From Streptomyces sp. S3(2020) (GTDB lineage Bacteria; Actinomycetota; Actinomycetes; Streptomycetales; Streptomycetaceae): DNA of 45,466 nucleotides. Positions 15,154 to 23,325 of this stretch are shown in pieces; positions within the stretch are counted from its first letter, which is position 1; each line of letters begins with the position of its first letter. Both the position numbers and the translations under genes were made by a program. Below the pieces are notes generated by a model that saw only the letters and a program-made list of their open reading frames with translations, searched no databases and was not told where the DNA came from. The stretch lies in contig NZ_JABERD010000072.1 of NCBI RefSeq assembly GCF_013044505.1, forward strand, positions 1 through 45,466, in the 5' to 3' direction.

Positions 15154-16986
15154 GTGAGAACGTTTCCGAGACGTCAGATCCTGGGCGTCGCCGCCGCACT
15201 GGCCCTGCTCCTGGCGCCGGTCCCGGCTCTCGCCCAGGAGGGGCCCCGAGCGCCGGTCACGGTGCCCGCACTGAGCAACTGGGCCCCGGAATCCGGCCGT
15301 TACGACTTCGGACCCGGCACCCGCCTCGTGGCGGACGGTCCGGCCGAGCGCAGGGTCGCCGACACCCTCGCCGACGATCTGCGGGAGGCCGGACACGGCA
15401 CCGTGCCGGTCGTCGGTGGCGCGGCGCGCGGCGGGGACATCGTTGTCGACATCCAGCCGTCCCGGACGTCGCTCGGGGCCGAGGGGTACGAACTCCGGTC
15501 CGGAAAGCGGCTGTCGGTGACCGGTGCCACCGAGACCGGCGCCTTCTACGGCACCCGCACCCTCCTCCAGCTCCTCGCCCAGGGCGACCGGATCCCCGCC
15601 GGACGCACGGTCGACGTACCGCGCTACAAGGAACGCGGCGTCGGCGTCTGCGCCTGCTACGTCCACATCTCCCTGCCCTGGCTGGAGAACCTCGTCCGGG
15701 AGATGGCGTACAACAAGCTCAACCAGCTGCTCCTCGAACTGAAGGTGAAGAGCGACGCCCACCCCGAGGCCAACACCTGGGGCTACTACACCAAGGACGA
15801 GATCCGCCGGCTCGTCGCCCTGGGCGAGAAGTACCACGTCGAGATCATCCCGGAGATCAACTCCCCCGGGCACATGGACCCGTGGATCGAGAACCGCCCG
15901 GACCTCCAGCTCACCGACTCCGACGGCGACAAGCAGCCCTCACGGCTCGACATCACCCAGCCCGCCGCCTTCGACTACTACACCAGCCTGATCGACGAGT
16001 ACGCCGAGGTCTTCAAGGCCCCGGCCTGGCACATGGGCGCCGACGAGTACATGCTCGGCTCCGACTTCGCCAAGTACCCGCAGATCCTCGAGTACGCACA
16101 GGACAGGTACGGTTCCGGCGCCACCCCGCAGGACGCCTTCATCGACTTCGTCAACCGCGTCCACGCCTACGCGGCGGGCAAGGGCAAGAAGCTGCGCATC
16201 TGGAACGACGGACTCACCGGCGCCAACACCGTCCCGGTGACGGCCGGCACGACCGTAGAGCACTGGCTGAACGTGACGGTGAAGCCCAGTCAGATCCTGG
16301 CCCAGGGCTATCCGTTGATGAACGCGGCCTACGCCCTCTACCTCGTCCGGGGCGGCTTCCACAGCGACACCGAGGGCCTGTACGACCAGAGTTGGGACCC
16401 GCGCAGCTTCGAGGGCGAGAAGGTCGCCTCCGCCCAGGGCATCACCGGCGCGAAGATCAGCCTCTGGCCGGACAACGGGCGCGGGGAGACCGAGAACGAG
16501 GTGGCCCTGCGGCTCTGGCCCGCCCTGCGCCACATCGCCCAGGCCACCTGGGGCGACCCGCATCCCGACGCCACGTACTCCGGGTTCACCGCGCGCGGCA
16601 CGGCGGTCGGACACGCGCCGGGGTGGCGGGACCTGACGAAACCGCCGGTGGCGGACGGGACGTACACCTTCGCGGCGGACGGTGTGTCCTTCGGCGCCGA
16701 CGTGGCGCGCACACCGGACGGCTATGTGACGCTGCGCGGCCCGGCCGGCTGCCTCGCCGTGAGCGGCGGCAAGCTCACGCTCAACGTGCCCCTCCAGGCG
16801 GGCGTCGAGGCCACCTGGGACACCTGTGCCGCCGCGAACACCCTGCAACGCTGGGAGTTGCGGCGTGCCGGGGGCGGATACCGCCTCGTGAACGCCATCA
16901 CGCAGATGGCCCTGAGCGTGACCGACGGCCGGATCGTGCAGTACCCGCCGGACCGACTCCCGCCCGCCCTGTGGCAGCTGACCTGA
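15154..16986 (+). CDS. Secreted beta-N-acetylhexosaminidase (GH20)
   Basis: A 610-aa secreted enzyme expected to remove terminal GlcNAc/GalNAc from glycans. A signal peptide (RRQILGVAAALALLLAPVPALA) ends near residue 27. Residues 33-155 are the GH20b-like N-domain and about 158-480 the TIM barrel, with the catalytic Asp-Glu pair in WHMGADEYM (Asp297-Glu298), a variant of HxGGDE. The last ~110 residues resemble half of a ricin-B-type beta-trefoil and end in WQL. GTG 15154 has GGGAG 7-11 nt upstream. The GH29 gene starts 15 nt after its stop, so the two form an operon for outer glycan trimming. Lacto-N-biosidase activity is an alternative. Confidence 0.9.
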   Translation: MRTFPRRQILGVAAALALLLAPVPALAQEGPRAPVTVPALSNWAPESGRYDFGPGTRLVADGPAERRVADTLADDLREAGHGTVPVVGGAARGGDIVVDIQPSRTSLGAEGYELRSGKRLSVTGATETGAFYGTRTLLQLLAQGDRIPAGRTVDVPRYKERGVGVCACYVHISLPWLENLVREMAYNKLNQLLLELKVKSDAHPEANTWGYYTKDEIRRLVALGEKYHVEIIPEINSPGHMDPWIENRPDLQLTDSDGDKQPSRLDITQPAAFDYYTSLIDEYAEVFKAPAWHMGADEYMLGSDFAKYPQILEYAQDRYGSGATPQDAFIDFVNRVHAYAAGKGKKLRIWNDGLTGANTVPVTAGTTVEHWLNVTVKPSQILAQGYPLMNAAYALYLVRGGFHSDTEGLYDQSWDPRSFEGEKVASAQGITGAKISLWPDNGRGETENEVALRLWPALRHIAQATWGDPHPDATYSGFTARGTAVGHAPGWRDLTKPPVADGTYTFAADGVSFGADVARTPDGYVTLRGPAGCLAVSGGKLTLNVPLQAGVEATWDTCAAANTLQRWELRRAGGGYRLVNAITQMALSVTDGRIVQYPPDRLPPALWQLT

Positions 16987-17000
16987 GGAGCCCCACCTCC

Positions 17001-18545
17001 ATGACCGTCTCCAGACGTACCTTCGTCGCCGGCTCGGTCTCCGCGCTCGTCGCGACCGGCCTCACCACGACATCCGCCGCCGGAACCCCCCTGCCGGCCG
17101 AACCCGCGTACCGCATCCCCGTCAGCCCCGACGACACGGCCGAGGACCTGGTGCGCAAGGCCTCCCAAGTCCGGCCCACCGCACGGCAGATCGCCTGGCA
17201 GGCCCTGGAGCGCACCGCGTTCCTGCACTTCGGCGTGAACACCTTCACCGGCCTGGAATGGGGGACGGGGGACGAGGACCCGGACGTCTTCCAGCCCGCC
17301 GGACTGGACACCGACCAGTGGGCCAGGGCCCTGCGCGACGGCGGCTTCAAGCTGGCCATCCTCACCGTCAAGCACCACGACGGCTTCGTCCTCTACCCCT
17401 CCCGCTACTCCGACCACACCGTCGCCTCCAGCAGTTGGCGCGAGGGGCGGGGCGACGTACTGCGCTCCTTCGCCGACTCCATGAGACGCCACGGCATCAA
17501 GGTCGGCGTCTACATCTCGCCCGCCGACGAGAACCAGTACCTCGACGGCGTCTACGCCAACGGCAGCGCCCGCTCCACCCGCACCATCCCCACCCTCGTC
17601 GAGGGCGACGACCGCACACCCGAGCGGACCTACACGCTGGACGCCACCGACTACGGCGCCCACATGCTCAACCAGCTCCACGAAGTCCTCACCGAATACG
17701 GGCCGGTCGACGAGGTGTGGTTCGACGGTGCCCAGGGCCGCATCCCGCCGGACAAGGTGGAGAGCTACGACTGGGACAGCTGGTACACGCTGGTGCGGGC
17801 GCTCGCGCCGGACGCGGCCATCGCCGTCACCGGACCCGACCTGCGCTGGGTCGGCAACGAGAGCGGGCTGGCACGCGAGGACGAGTGGAGCGTCGTCCCC
17901 GTCAAGGAGAACCAGTACGGACGCACCGACTGGGCGCTGTCCTACGACACCGCCGACCAGGGCAGCCGTGCCGCGCTGGTCAGGGCGCGGCCGAGCACCG
18001 ACTACCTCCAGTGGTGGCCGGCGGAGTGCGATGTGTCCATCCGGGACGGCTGGTTCTACCATGCCGACCAACAGCCCAAGAGCGTCGATGAGTTGACGGA
18101 CATCTACTTCGGGTCCGTCGGGCGCAACTCGGTGCTCCTGCTCAACATCCCCCCGGACACGGACGGGTTGCTGCCCGCCGCCGACGTGACCCGGCTGCGC
18201 GAGTTCCGGGAACGCGTCGACCGGGAACTGCCCGAGGATCTCGCGCGCGGCGCCCGTACGACCGTCGCACCGGGACTGGTGACCGTCGACCTCGGCACCG
18301 CCCGGGAGGTGGACCGGTTCCGGCTGGCCGAGGACATCGCCCACGGTCAGCAGGTCGAGAGCTTCGTGGTGGAGGCGCTGCGCGACGGGGCCTGGACGGA
18401 GGTGGCCCGGGCCGGGACGGTCGGGGCGAGCCGGATCCTGCTGCTGCCGGTTCCGGTGCGGGCGCGGCGGTGGCGGGTGCGGGTCACCGGGTCGCGGAGC
18501 GCCGTACGGATAGCGGAGTTCGGGATGTACAGATCGCGGCGCTGA
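17001..18545 (+). CDS. Secreted alpha-L-fucosidase (GH29)
   Basis: A 514-aa exported fucosidase. The N-terminus SRRTFVAGSVSALVATG is a Tat-like signal. Residues 60-400 form the GH29 barrel with the substrate motif KHHDGF (124-129) and the nucleophile Asp242 in EVWFDGAQG. Residues ~410-514 look like a beta-sandwich of the F5/8-type (discoidin) class. The architecture recalls GH29-B enzymes specific for alpha-1,3/1,4-fucose on GlcNAc, but the linkage is inferred. GAGGAG precedes the ATG by about 10 nt. It is the second gene after GH20. Released fucose could feed the oxidative pathway encoded at 38-42.6 kb. Confidence 0.92.
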   Translation: MTVSRRTFVAGSVSALVATGLTTTSAAGTPLPAEPAYRIPVSPDDTAEDLVRKASQVRPTARQIAWQALERTAFLHFGVNTFTGLEWGTGDEDPDVFQPAGLDTDQWARALRDGGFKLAILTVKHHDGFVLYPSRYSDHTVASSSWREGRGDVLRSFADSMRRHGIKVGVYISPADENQYLDGVYANGSARSTRTIPTLVEGDDRTPERTYTLDATDYGAHMLNQLHEVLTEYGPVDEVWFDGAQGRIPPDKVESYDWDSWYTLVRALAPDAAIAVTGPDLRWVGNESGLAREDEWSVVPVKENQYGRTDWALSYDTADQGSRAALVRARPSTDYLQWWPAECDVSIRDGWFYHADQQPKSVDELTDIYFGSVGRNSVLLLNIPPDTDGLLPAADVTRLREFRERVDRELPEDLARGARTTVAPGLVTVDLGTAREVDRFRLAEDIAHGQQVESFVVEALRDGAWTEVARAGTVGASRILLLPVPVRARRWRVRVTGSRSAVRIAEFGMYRSRR

Positions 18546-18560
18546 GGGTACTCGGGCAGA

Positions 18561-18598
18561 GGGCGGTCATCAGGGAGTCGGCGACCTGGTGACCGCCC
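18561..18598. terminator. Bidirectional hairpin terminator
   Basis: Perfect 9-bp stem GGGCGGTCA (18561-18569) and TGACCGCCC (18590-18598), loop 20 nt, between the convergent GH29 and lipoprotein hydrolase genes. Confidence 0.65.
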
Positions 18599-18604
18599 GT
18601 CCGG

Positions 18605-19660
18605 TCACCGAAGATGCCGGGAGAAGAAGTCCATCGTGGCGTCCATGGAGGCCGCCCACCGAGGGTAGAAGGTGTGGCCCTCGCCCTGGTACCTGCGGAG
18701 TTCGACGCGCTTGCCCGCCGCGCTGAGAGCGGTGGCCATCTGCTCCGACCAGACGATCGGGCAGGTGTCGTCCGCGGTGCCGTGGTGGATCAGCAGCGGC
18801 TCGGTCACCCGGTCCACGTAGGTGCGGGGCGAGACCTCCCGCCAGAACGTCGGATTCTCCTCGGGCGTGCCGTACTCGGCGTCGATCTCGGCGACGAGCG
18901 GGTCGTCGTCCGAGCGCTGGAAGTGGTCGATGTTCTCGTCGGGGCGTGAGCTGACCGGCGCGAAGGCGACCGCCGCGTCGAACAGGCCCGGTGCCACGAC
19001 CAGGGTGTTGTACACGACGCCGCCGCCCATCGAGCGGCCGAGCAGTCCGAGCCGGTCGGCGTCGATCTCCGGGCGTCCGGAGTCGCGCAGGGCCAGCGCG
19101 GCGCCGATGACGTCCTCGGTGTAGCCGAGGCGCAGGTTGATGTCATTGTCGGGGTCGTCGTCCGAGGCCGCGTGATTGCGGTAGTCGGTGTGCAGGACGA
19201 CGTAGCCGTTGCGGGCCAGGAGGTCCTGCTCCCGGGCGAGCCCCCGGCCGGTCGTGTACACGGCGGGGTCGATATAGCCGTGCGCCAGCACCAGCGCCGG
19301 GAACGGGACCTTGCCGCGGGGGATGTTCATGAGCCCGGAGATCGTCAGACCGTTCGACTCGTACGTCACCCGGTAACTGGTGTAGGCGCCTGTGCGGGCC
19401 AGGACGGTGCCGAGGCGGAGGTCGGAGCCCTGGTGCCGCTTCGCCATGAGGGCGGGCAGGGAGACCGGATGGACTGGCTTCTCACTGGGGGTGGGGGAGG
19501 GCGTGGGTGCGGCGGTGGTCGTCGTAGGGGGCTGGGCCGACGTGGCGGTCTTCTCCGGTGCCGGCGCAGCCTCGTCGTCGCCCCCGGTGCAGCCGATCGC
19601 GACGACCAGCGTCAACCCGGCGACGGCACAGGCCGTTCCCCGTACCCGCATGCGGCCCAT
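18605..19660 (-). CDS. Lipoprotein alpha/beta hydrolase (S9 peptidase-like)
   Basis: A 351-aa predicted lipoprotein. A signal peptide ends in a lipobox-like VVAIGC (Cys about 24) followed by a Thr/Pro/Ser-rich stalk (about 35-62). Residues ~85-351 are an alpha/beta hydrolase of the prolyl-oligopeptidase/dienelactone-hydrolase type: LAHGY oxyanion region, nucleophile in GRSMGGG, acid in HHGTADDTCP, and His in GEGHTFYP. It probably acts as a cell-surface peptidase or esterase; the substrate is unknown. It follows lacI on the same strand across 209 bp of tandem repeats and converges with GH29. Confidence 0.88.
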   Translation of the reverse strand: MGRMRVRGTACAVAGLTLVVAIGCTGGDDEAAPAPEKTATSAQPPTTTTAAPTPSPTPSEKPVHPVSLPALMAKRHQGSDLRLGTVLARTGAYTSYRVTYESNGLTISGLMNIPRGKVPFPALVLAHGYIDPAVYTTGRGLAREQDLLARNGYVVLHTDYRNHAASDDDPDNDINLRLGYTEDVIGAALALRDSGRPEIDADRLGLLGRSMGGGVVYNTLVVAPGLFDAAVAFAPVSSRPDENIDHFQRSDDDPLVAEIDAEYGTPEENPTFWREVSPRTYVDRVTEPLLIHHGTADDTCPIVWSEQMATALSAAGKRVELRRYQGEGHTFYPRWAASMDATMDFFSRHLR

Positions 19661-19697
19661 TATCTCCCAGAGGGACGCGGAAGAAACGGGCCCGTTT

Positions 19698-19870
19698 CAG
19701 GCGCCTCGCGTTCCGGACACGGCGGAACTCCCGGGCGATGCGCGCCAAGGCCCGCGGCGGTACTTCCCAGGGGCCCGCGCCACGCGCACGGTGGCACTTT
19801 CCAGGCGTCGCGCGCCCCGCCACAGCGGTGCTTCCCGGGTACCCCGGGCCCCGCCCACGACGGCACCTCT
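19698..19870. repeat. Imperfect tandem repeat, five units of 34-36 bp
   Basis: Units at 19698-19731, 19732-19767, 19768-19801, 19802-19835 and 19836-19870 each begin CAGGCG or CGGG-like and end with a G-G-y-A-C-T-T-C-C-like core (for example GGCGGTACTTCC, GGTGGCACTTTC, AGCGGTGCTTCC). A sixth start (CAGGCGCCCCGCGCC) overlaps the 3' end of lacI. The array fills the lacI-hydrolase intergenic space. Its role is unknown. Confidence 0.7.
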
Positions 19871-20916
19871 CAGGCGCCCCGCGCCGGCCCCGTGCTGTCC
19901 CGTTCGATCAACCGCGGCACCGGTACCCGTACGGTCCGCGCGGGCCCGCCGTCCAGCAGCGCGGTCAGCTCCCGGGCCGCGGTGCGGCCGAACTCCACAC
20001 TGTCCCGGGACAGCGCGGACAGCCACGGCTTGACCATGCGGCACAGCGCCGAGTCCTCCCAGGACACCACCGACACGTCCGCCGGCACGCCGCGGCCGAG
20101 CCCGGTCGCGGCGGCGGCACCGGCGAGGGCCATCACGTCGTTGTCGTAGATCAGCGCGGTCGGCGGATCGGCGGCCTCCAGGACCCGGCGGGTGACGGCC
20201 GCGCCCTCCGCGTCCGAGTAGTCGGTGGTCACCGACTCGACCCCGGTCAGCCCGCGCCGCCCGGCCTCGGCGCGCAGCGTCCGCATCCGGCGTTCGGTGT
20301 GGGCGAGCCCCGGCAGTCCCGCGATGTGCACGATCCGGCGGTGGCCGAGCGCGTACAGCCCGTCCACCACCGAGGCCATCGCACCCGCGTCGTCCGCCCA
20401 CACCGTCGACAGACCGGGGTGCCGCTCGTCCGGCGCGCCGCCGATCACCACGGCGGGCAGGCCCAGTTCGTCGAGGAGGTCAGGGCGCGGGTCGGCGGTG
20501 CGCGGGTCGACCACCAGCACCCCGTCCACCCGGTGCTCGGCCCACCAGCGCCGGTACACCGCGCACTCGTCGTCGACGTCCTCCACCACCTGGAACAGCA
20601 GCCCGAGATGGCGTTCCGCCAGCACTTCCTGGATGCCGGAGACGAGTTGGAGGAAGAAGGAGTCCACCCCCAGGGTGTCCGCCGGGCGTGCGAGCACGAA
20701 GCCGACCGTGGCCGCGCCCTCGCCGGACAGCGCCCGGGCCGCGGTGCTGGGCCGCCAGCCGAGCTCCTCGGCGACCTGGCGCACCCGTTCGCGGGTGTCG
20801 TCCGAGACACCGGGCCGGCCGTTCAGCGCGAAGGAGACGGCGCTCTGGGAGACGCCGGCGTGCCGCGCGATGTCCTTCATCGTCGGCCGACGCGCGGGCA
20901 AGCGCTTGCCTGGCAC
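19870..20916 (-). CDS. LacI-family transcriptional regulator
   Basis: A 348-aa regulator: a LacI helix-turn-helix and hinge (MKDIARHAGVSQSAVSFALN, residues 13-32, then YRP-like WRPSTAARALSG) and a periplasmic-binding-type sugar sensor domain (about 68-340). It is divergent from the CUT1 transporter and probably represses it together with the downstream GH5, GH85 and GH38 genes until an oligosaccharide is bound. The likely operators lie at 20959-21020. GTG 20916 has GGGGAAG upstream; Met13 (20880) is a possible alternative start. A perfect LacI-type palindrome covers codons 3-7 of the longer form. The last codons overlap a tandem-repeat unit. Confidence 0.93.
   Translation of the reverse strand: MPGKRLPARRPTMKDIARHAGVSQSAVSFALNGRPGVSDDTRERVRQVAEELGWRPSTAARALSGEGAATVGFVLARPADTLGVDSFFLQLVSGIQEVLAERHLGLLFQVVEDVDDECAVYRRWWAEHRVDGVLVVDPRTADPRPDLLDELGLPAVVIGGAPDERHPGLSTVWADDAGAMASVVDGLYALGHRRIVHIAGLPGLAHTERRMRTLRAEAGRRGLTGVESVTTDYSDAEGAAVTRRVLEAADPPTALIYDNDVMALAGAAAATGLGRGVPADVSVVSWEDSALCRMVKPWLSALSRDSVEFGRTAARELTALLDGGPARTVRVPVPRLIERDSTGPARGA
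20897..20910. promoter_or_regulatory. LacI-type palindrome GGCAAGCGCTTGCC in the lacI N-terminal codons
   Basis: A perfect 14-bp palindrome with the central CG typical of LacI-family operators. It could mediate autoregulation or regulation by another LacI-type repressor such as a maltose regulator. It differs from the CTAATGCG sites nearby. Confidence 0.45.
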
Positions 20917-20958
20917 GGTGCTTCCCCATTCCTGTGGTGGATTTCCGGCCAGTATGCA

Positions 20959-21020
20959 CTAATGCGGTTCAGTGACGGCAGACTAATGCGGTTCAGCTGG
21001 AAATTTCTAATGCGCATTAG
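20959..21020. promoter_or_regulatory. Array of three LacI operators spaced 24 bp
   Basis: CTAATGCGGTTCAG occurs at 20959-20972 and 20983-20996, and the perfect palindrome CTAATGCGCATTAG at 21007-21020. Start-to-start spacing is exactly 24 bp both times. All have a central CG, as LacI-family sites do. They lie between the divergent lacI and sugar-binding protein genes. A possible promoter for the transporter is TTGACG (21051-21056) with CAAGGT 18 bp further on. Confidence 0.75.
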
Positions 21021-21138
21021 TAACTAAAGAAATTAGCTCGTCCGGCTCCATTGACGGGCCTGCGAACCGGCGTGCAAGGTCTCCGTCGTTGGCCAACTCC
21101 GCTGCACCAACCCCGCTGCACAAGGAGGCCGTTCCGCC

Positions 21139-22428
21139 GTGCCCGTATCCCGCAGAGCCCTCGTCGCCGCCGCCGTCTGTCTCGTCCTGCCGCTGAGCGC
21201 CTGCGGCTCGGGGAGCGACGGCAACTCCTCGACCGACGCCTCCGGCAAGGTCGAGGGCGACATCACCTTCCAGACCTGGAACCTCAGGGCCAATTTCAAG
21301 GACTACTTCGAGGGACTGATCGCCGACTTCGAGAAGGAGTACCCCGGCACCGAGGTGAAGTGGATCGACCAGCCCGCCGAGGGATACGCCGACAAGATCA
21401 GCGCCGACGCCGCCGGCGGCACCCTGCCCGACGTCGTCAACGTCTCCCCGGACCTCGTCGCCCCGCTCGCGAAGGCCGGCCTGGCCCTCGACCTGGACAA
21501 GGCCGCGTCGAAGTACCAGGAGGAGTATCTGGAGGGGGCCTGGGCCAGCCACCGGATACCGGGCATGACCGGCACCTACGCCTTCCCCTGGTACCTCAAC
21601 ACCGGGCCGCTCTTCTACAACAAGGCCCTGTTCAAGGACGCGGGCCTCGACGCCGACCAGCCGCCCAAGACGTACGACGACCTCTTCGCCGACGCCCTCG
21701 CACTGGCCGACAAGACCGACGGCAAGGTCGCCACCCTCGCCAACGTGCCCACCGTCGAGGACTTCGGCCGCTACGGCGTCGAACTCATGAACAAGGAGGG
21801 CACCGCCTTCGCCTTCAACGACGCGAAGGGCGTCGAACTCCTTACCAAGTACAAGGAGTTGTACGACGCGAAGGCCCTCGACCCACAGGCGCTGACCGCC
21901 ACCCCCGAGTCCTCCGGCAAGAAGTTCCTCACCGGGGCCGTCGCCATGAACCCCGGCAGCGCCCTCGACCTCGGCAACTTCAAGAAGCAGGCGCCGAACC
22001 TGTACAAGAACATCGGCATCACCGACCAGATCACCAGCACCGGCCACGTCAACATGTACGTGATGGGCGTGATGGTCAACGCGCAGACCAAGAAGAAGCC
22101 CGCCGCGGTCGCCTTCGCGCACTACGTCACCGACGCCGCGCACCAGATGTCCTTCGCCAAGAAGGTCGCCATCTTCCCCAGCACCGCCGGCTCGCTCGAC
22201 GACCCGTACTTCACCCAAGAGGACGGCACCGACGAGACACGGGTGCGGATCGCCGCCGCCAAGTCGCTGAAGACCGCCGTCAACTACACACCGGTGCTGT
22301 TCAGCGAGCAGATGAAGACGGCGCTGCGCAACGAGGTCGCCAAGGCGCTCCAGGGCAAGGAGAGCCCGAAGGAAGCCCTCGACAACGCTGTCAAGGCCTG
22401 CGACACACTGCTCCAGCAGCAGGGATAG
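21139..22428 (+). CDS. ABC transporter sugar-binding lipoprotein (CUT1)
   Basis: A 429-aa extracytoplasmic binding lipoprotein. The signal RRALVAAAVCLVLPLSAC has its lipobox Cys at residue 22, followed by a Ser/Gly linker. The rest is a family-1 solute-binding fold (ITFQTWNLRANFKDYFEGLIADFEKEYPGTEVKW). It should capture an oligosaccharide for the two permeases encoded immediately downstream. Given the GH85, GH5 and GH38 neighbours, high-mannose N-glycan fragments are the best guess. AAGGAG lies 13-18 nt before GTG. It is the first gene of the LacI-controlled operon. Confidence 0.92.
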   Translation: MPVSRRALVAAAVCLVLPLSACGSGSDGNSSTDASGKVEGDITFQTWNLRANFKDYFEGLIADFEKEYPGTEVKWIDQPAEGYADKISADAAGGTLPDVVNVSPDLVAPLAKAGLALDLDKAASKYQEEYLEGAWASHRIPGMTGTYAFPWYLNTGPLFYNKALFKDAGLDADQPPKTYDDLFADALALADKTDGKVATLANVPTVEDFGRYGVELMNKEGTAFAFNDAKGVELLTKYKELYDAKALDPQALTATPESSGKKFLTGAVAMNPGSALDLGNFKKQAPNLYKNIGITDQITSTGHVNMYVMGVMVNAQTKKKPAAVAFAHYVTDAAHQMSFAKKVAIFPSTAGSLDDPYFTQEDGTDETRVRIAAAKSLKTAVNYTPVLFSEQMKTALRNEVAKALQGKESPKEALDNAVKACDTLLQQQG

Positions 22429-22434
22429 CGCACG

Positions 22435-23325
22435 ATGGCATCCACCGTCTCCCGGGTGCGGCGCCAACTGCCCGCAAGCCCATGGCTGTTCGCCGCACCC
22501 GGACTGCTGATCATCGGCGCGTTCATCCTCTACCCGTTCGTGTCGACACTGGTCAACGCCTTCACCGACCGACGCACGCTCGTACCGGGCGAGTTCGTGG
22601 GACTCGCCAACTTCCGTGAGCTGCTCCACGACGACATGTTCTGGATCGGGCTGCGCAACAGCACGCTCTACGTGCTCGGCGTCGTCCCCGCGCTGGTGAT
22701 CCTGCCGCTGCTGCTCGCGCTGCTCGTGCAGAAGAACATCCCCGGCATCACCTTCTTCCGTTCCGCCTTCTACACCCCGGTCGTCGCCTCGATCGTCGTG
22801 GTCGGACTCATCTGGGTGTGGCTGCTCGACGAACGCGGCCTGGTCAACGCCCTGTTGGAGACGGTCGGGGTCGGCCGGGTCGGGTTCCTCAGTGACCAGT
22901 GGCTGCTCCTGCTGAGCGCCATGACCGTCACGGTCTGGAAGGGCCTCGGCTACTACATGATCATCTATCTGGCGGCGCTGGCGAACGTGCCGCGCGAACT
23001 CCACGAGGCGGCGGCGGTGGACGGGGCGGGCGCGGTGCGCCGGTTCCTCACCGTGACCGTGCCCGCCGTCCGTTCGACGATGGTGCTGGTGGGGGCGCTC
23101 TCCTCGGTCGCCGCGTTCAAGGTCTTCTCCGAGGTCTATCTGATGGCAGGCCCGAGCGGGGGACCCGCCGGTGAGGACACCACGCTGGTGATGCTCGTAC
23201 AGCGCACCGGAACCGGACTGACCGGCCGGGTCGGCTATGCCTCCGCCATCTCGGTGGTCGTCTTCGTGGTCACCGTCGCGCTGATGCTGCTGGTGCTGCG
23301 AGCCGATCGGAGGGACGAGGCGTGA
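22435..23325 (+). CDS. CUT1 sugar ABC transporter permease (MalF-type)
   Basis: A 296-aa membrane protein with about six hydrophobic helices, starting LFAAPGLLIIGAFILYPFV. The cytoplasmic EAA loop that contacts the ATPase reads ELHEAAAVDGAGAVRRFLTVTVP. It follows the binding protein after 6 bp, and its TGA overlaps the GTG of the next permease. No ATP-binding gene is in this operon, so a shared ATPase encoded elsewhere (MsiK in Streptomyces) is likely. Confidence 0.93.
   Translation: MASTVSRVRRQLPASPWLFAAPGLLIIGAFILYPFVSTLVNAFTDRRTLVPGEFVGLANFRELLHDDMFWIGLRNSTLYVLGVVPALVILPLLLALLVQKNIPGITFFRSAFYTPVVASIVVVGLIWVWLLDERGLVNALLETVGVGRVGFLSDQWLLLLSAMTVTVWKGLGYYMIIYLAALANVPRELHEAAAVDGAGAVRRFLTVTVPAVRSTMVLVGALSSVAAFKVFSEVYLMAGPSGGPAGEDTTLVMLVQRTGTGLTGRVGYASAISVVVFVVTVALMLLVLRADRRDEA

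Noticed and set aside
15141..16986. Part of a very long plus-strand frame (15141-18545) that overlaps the GH20 gene
   Set aside because: Only its second half (from ATG 17001) encodes GH29; the first half is an Arg/Pro-rich out-of-frame reading of GH20.
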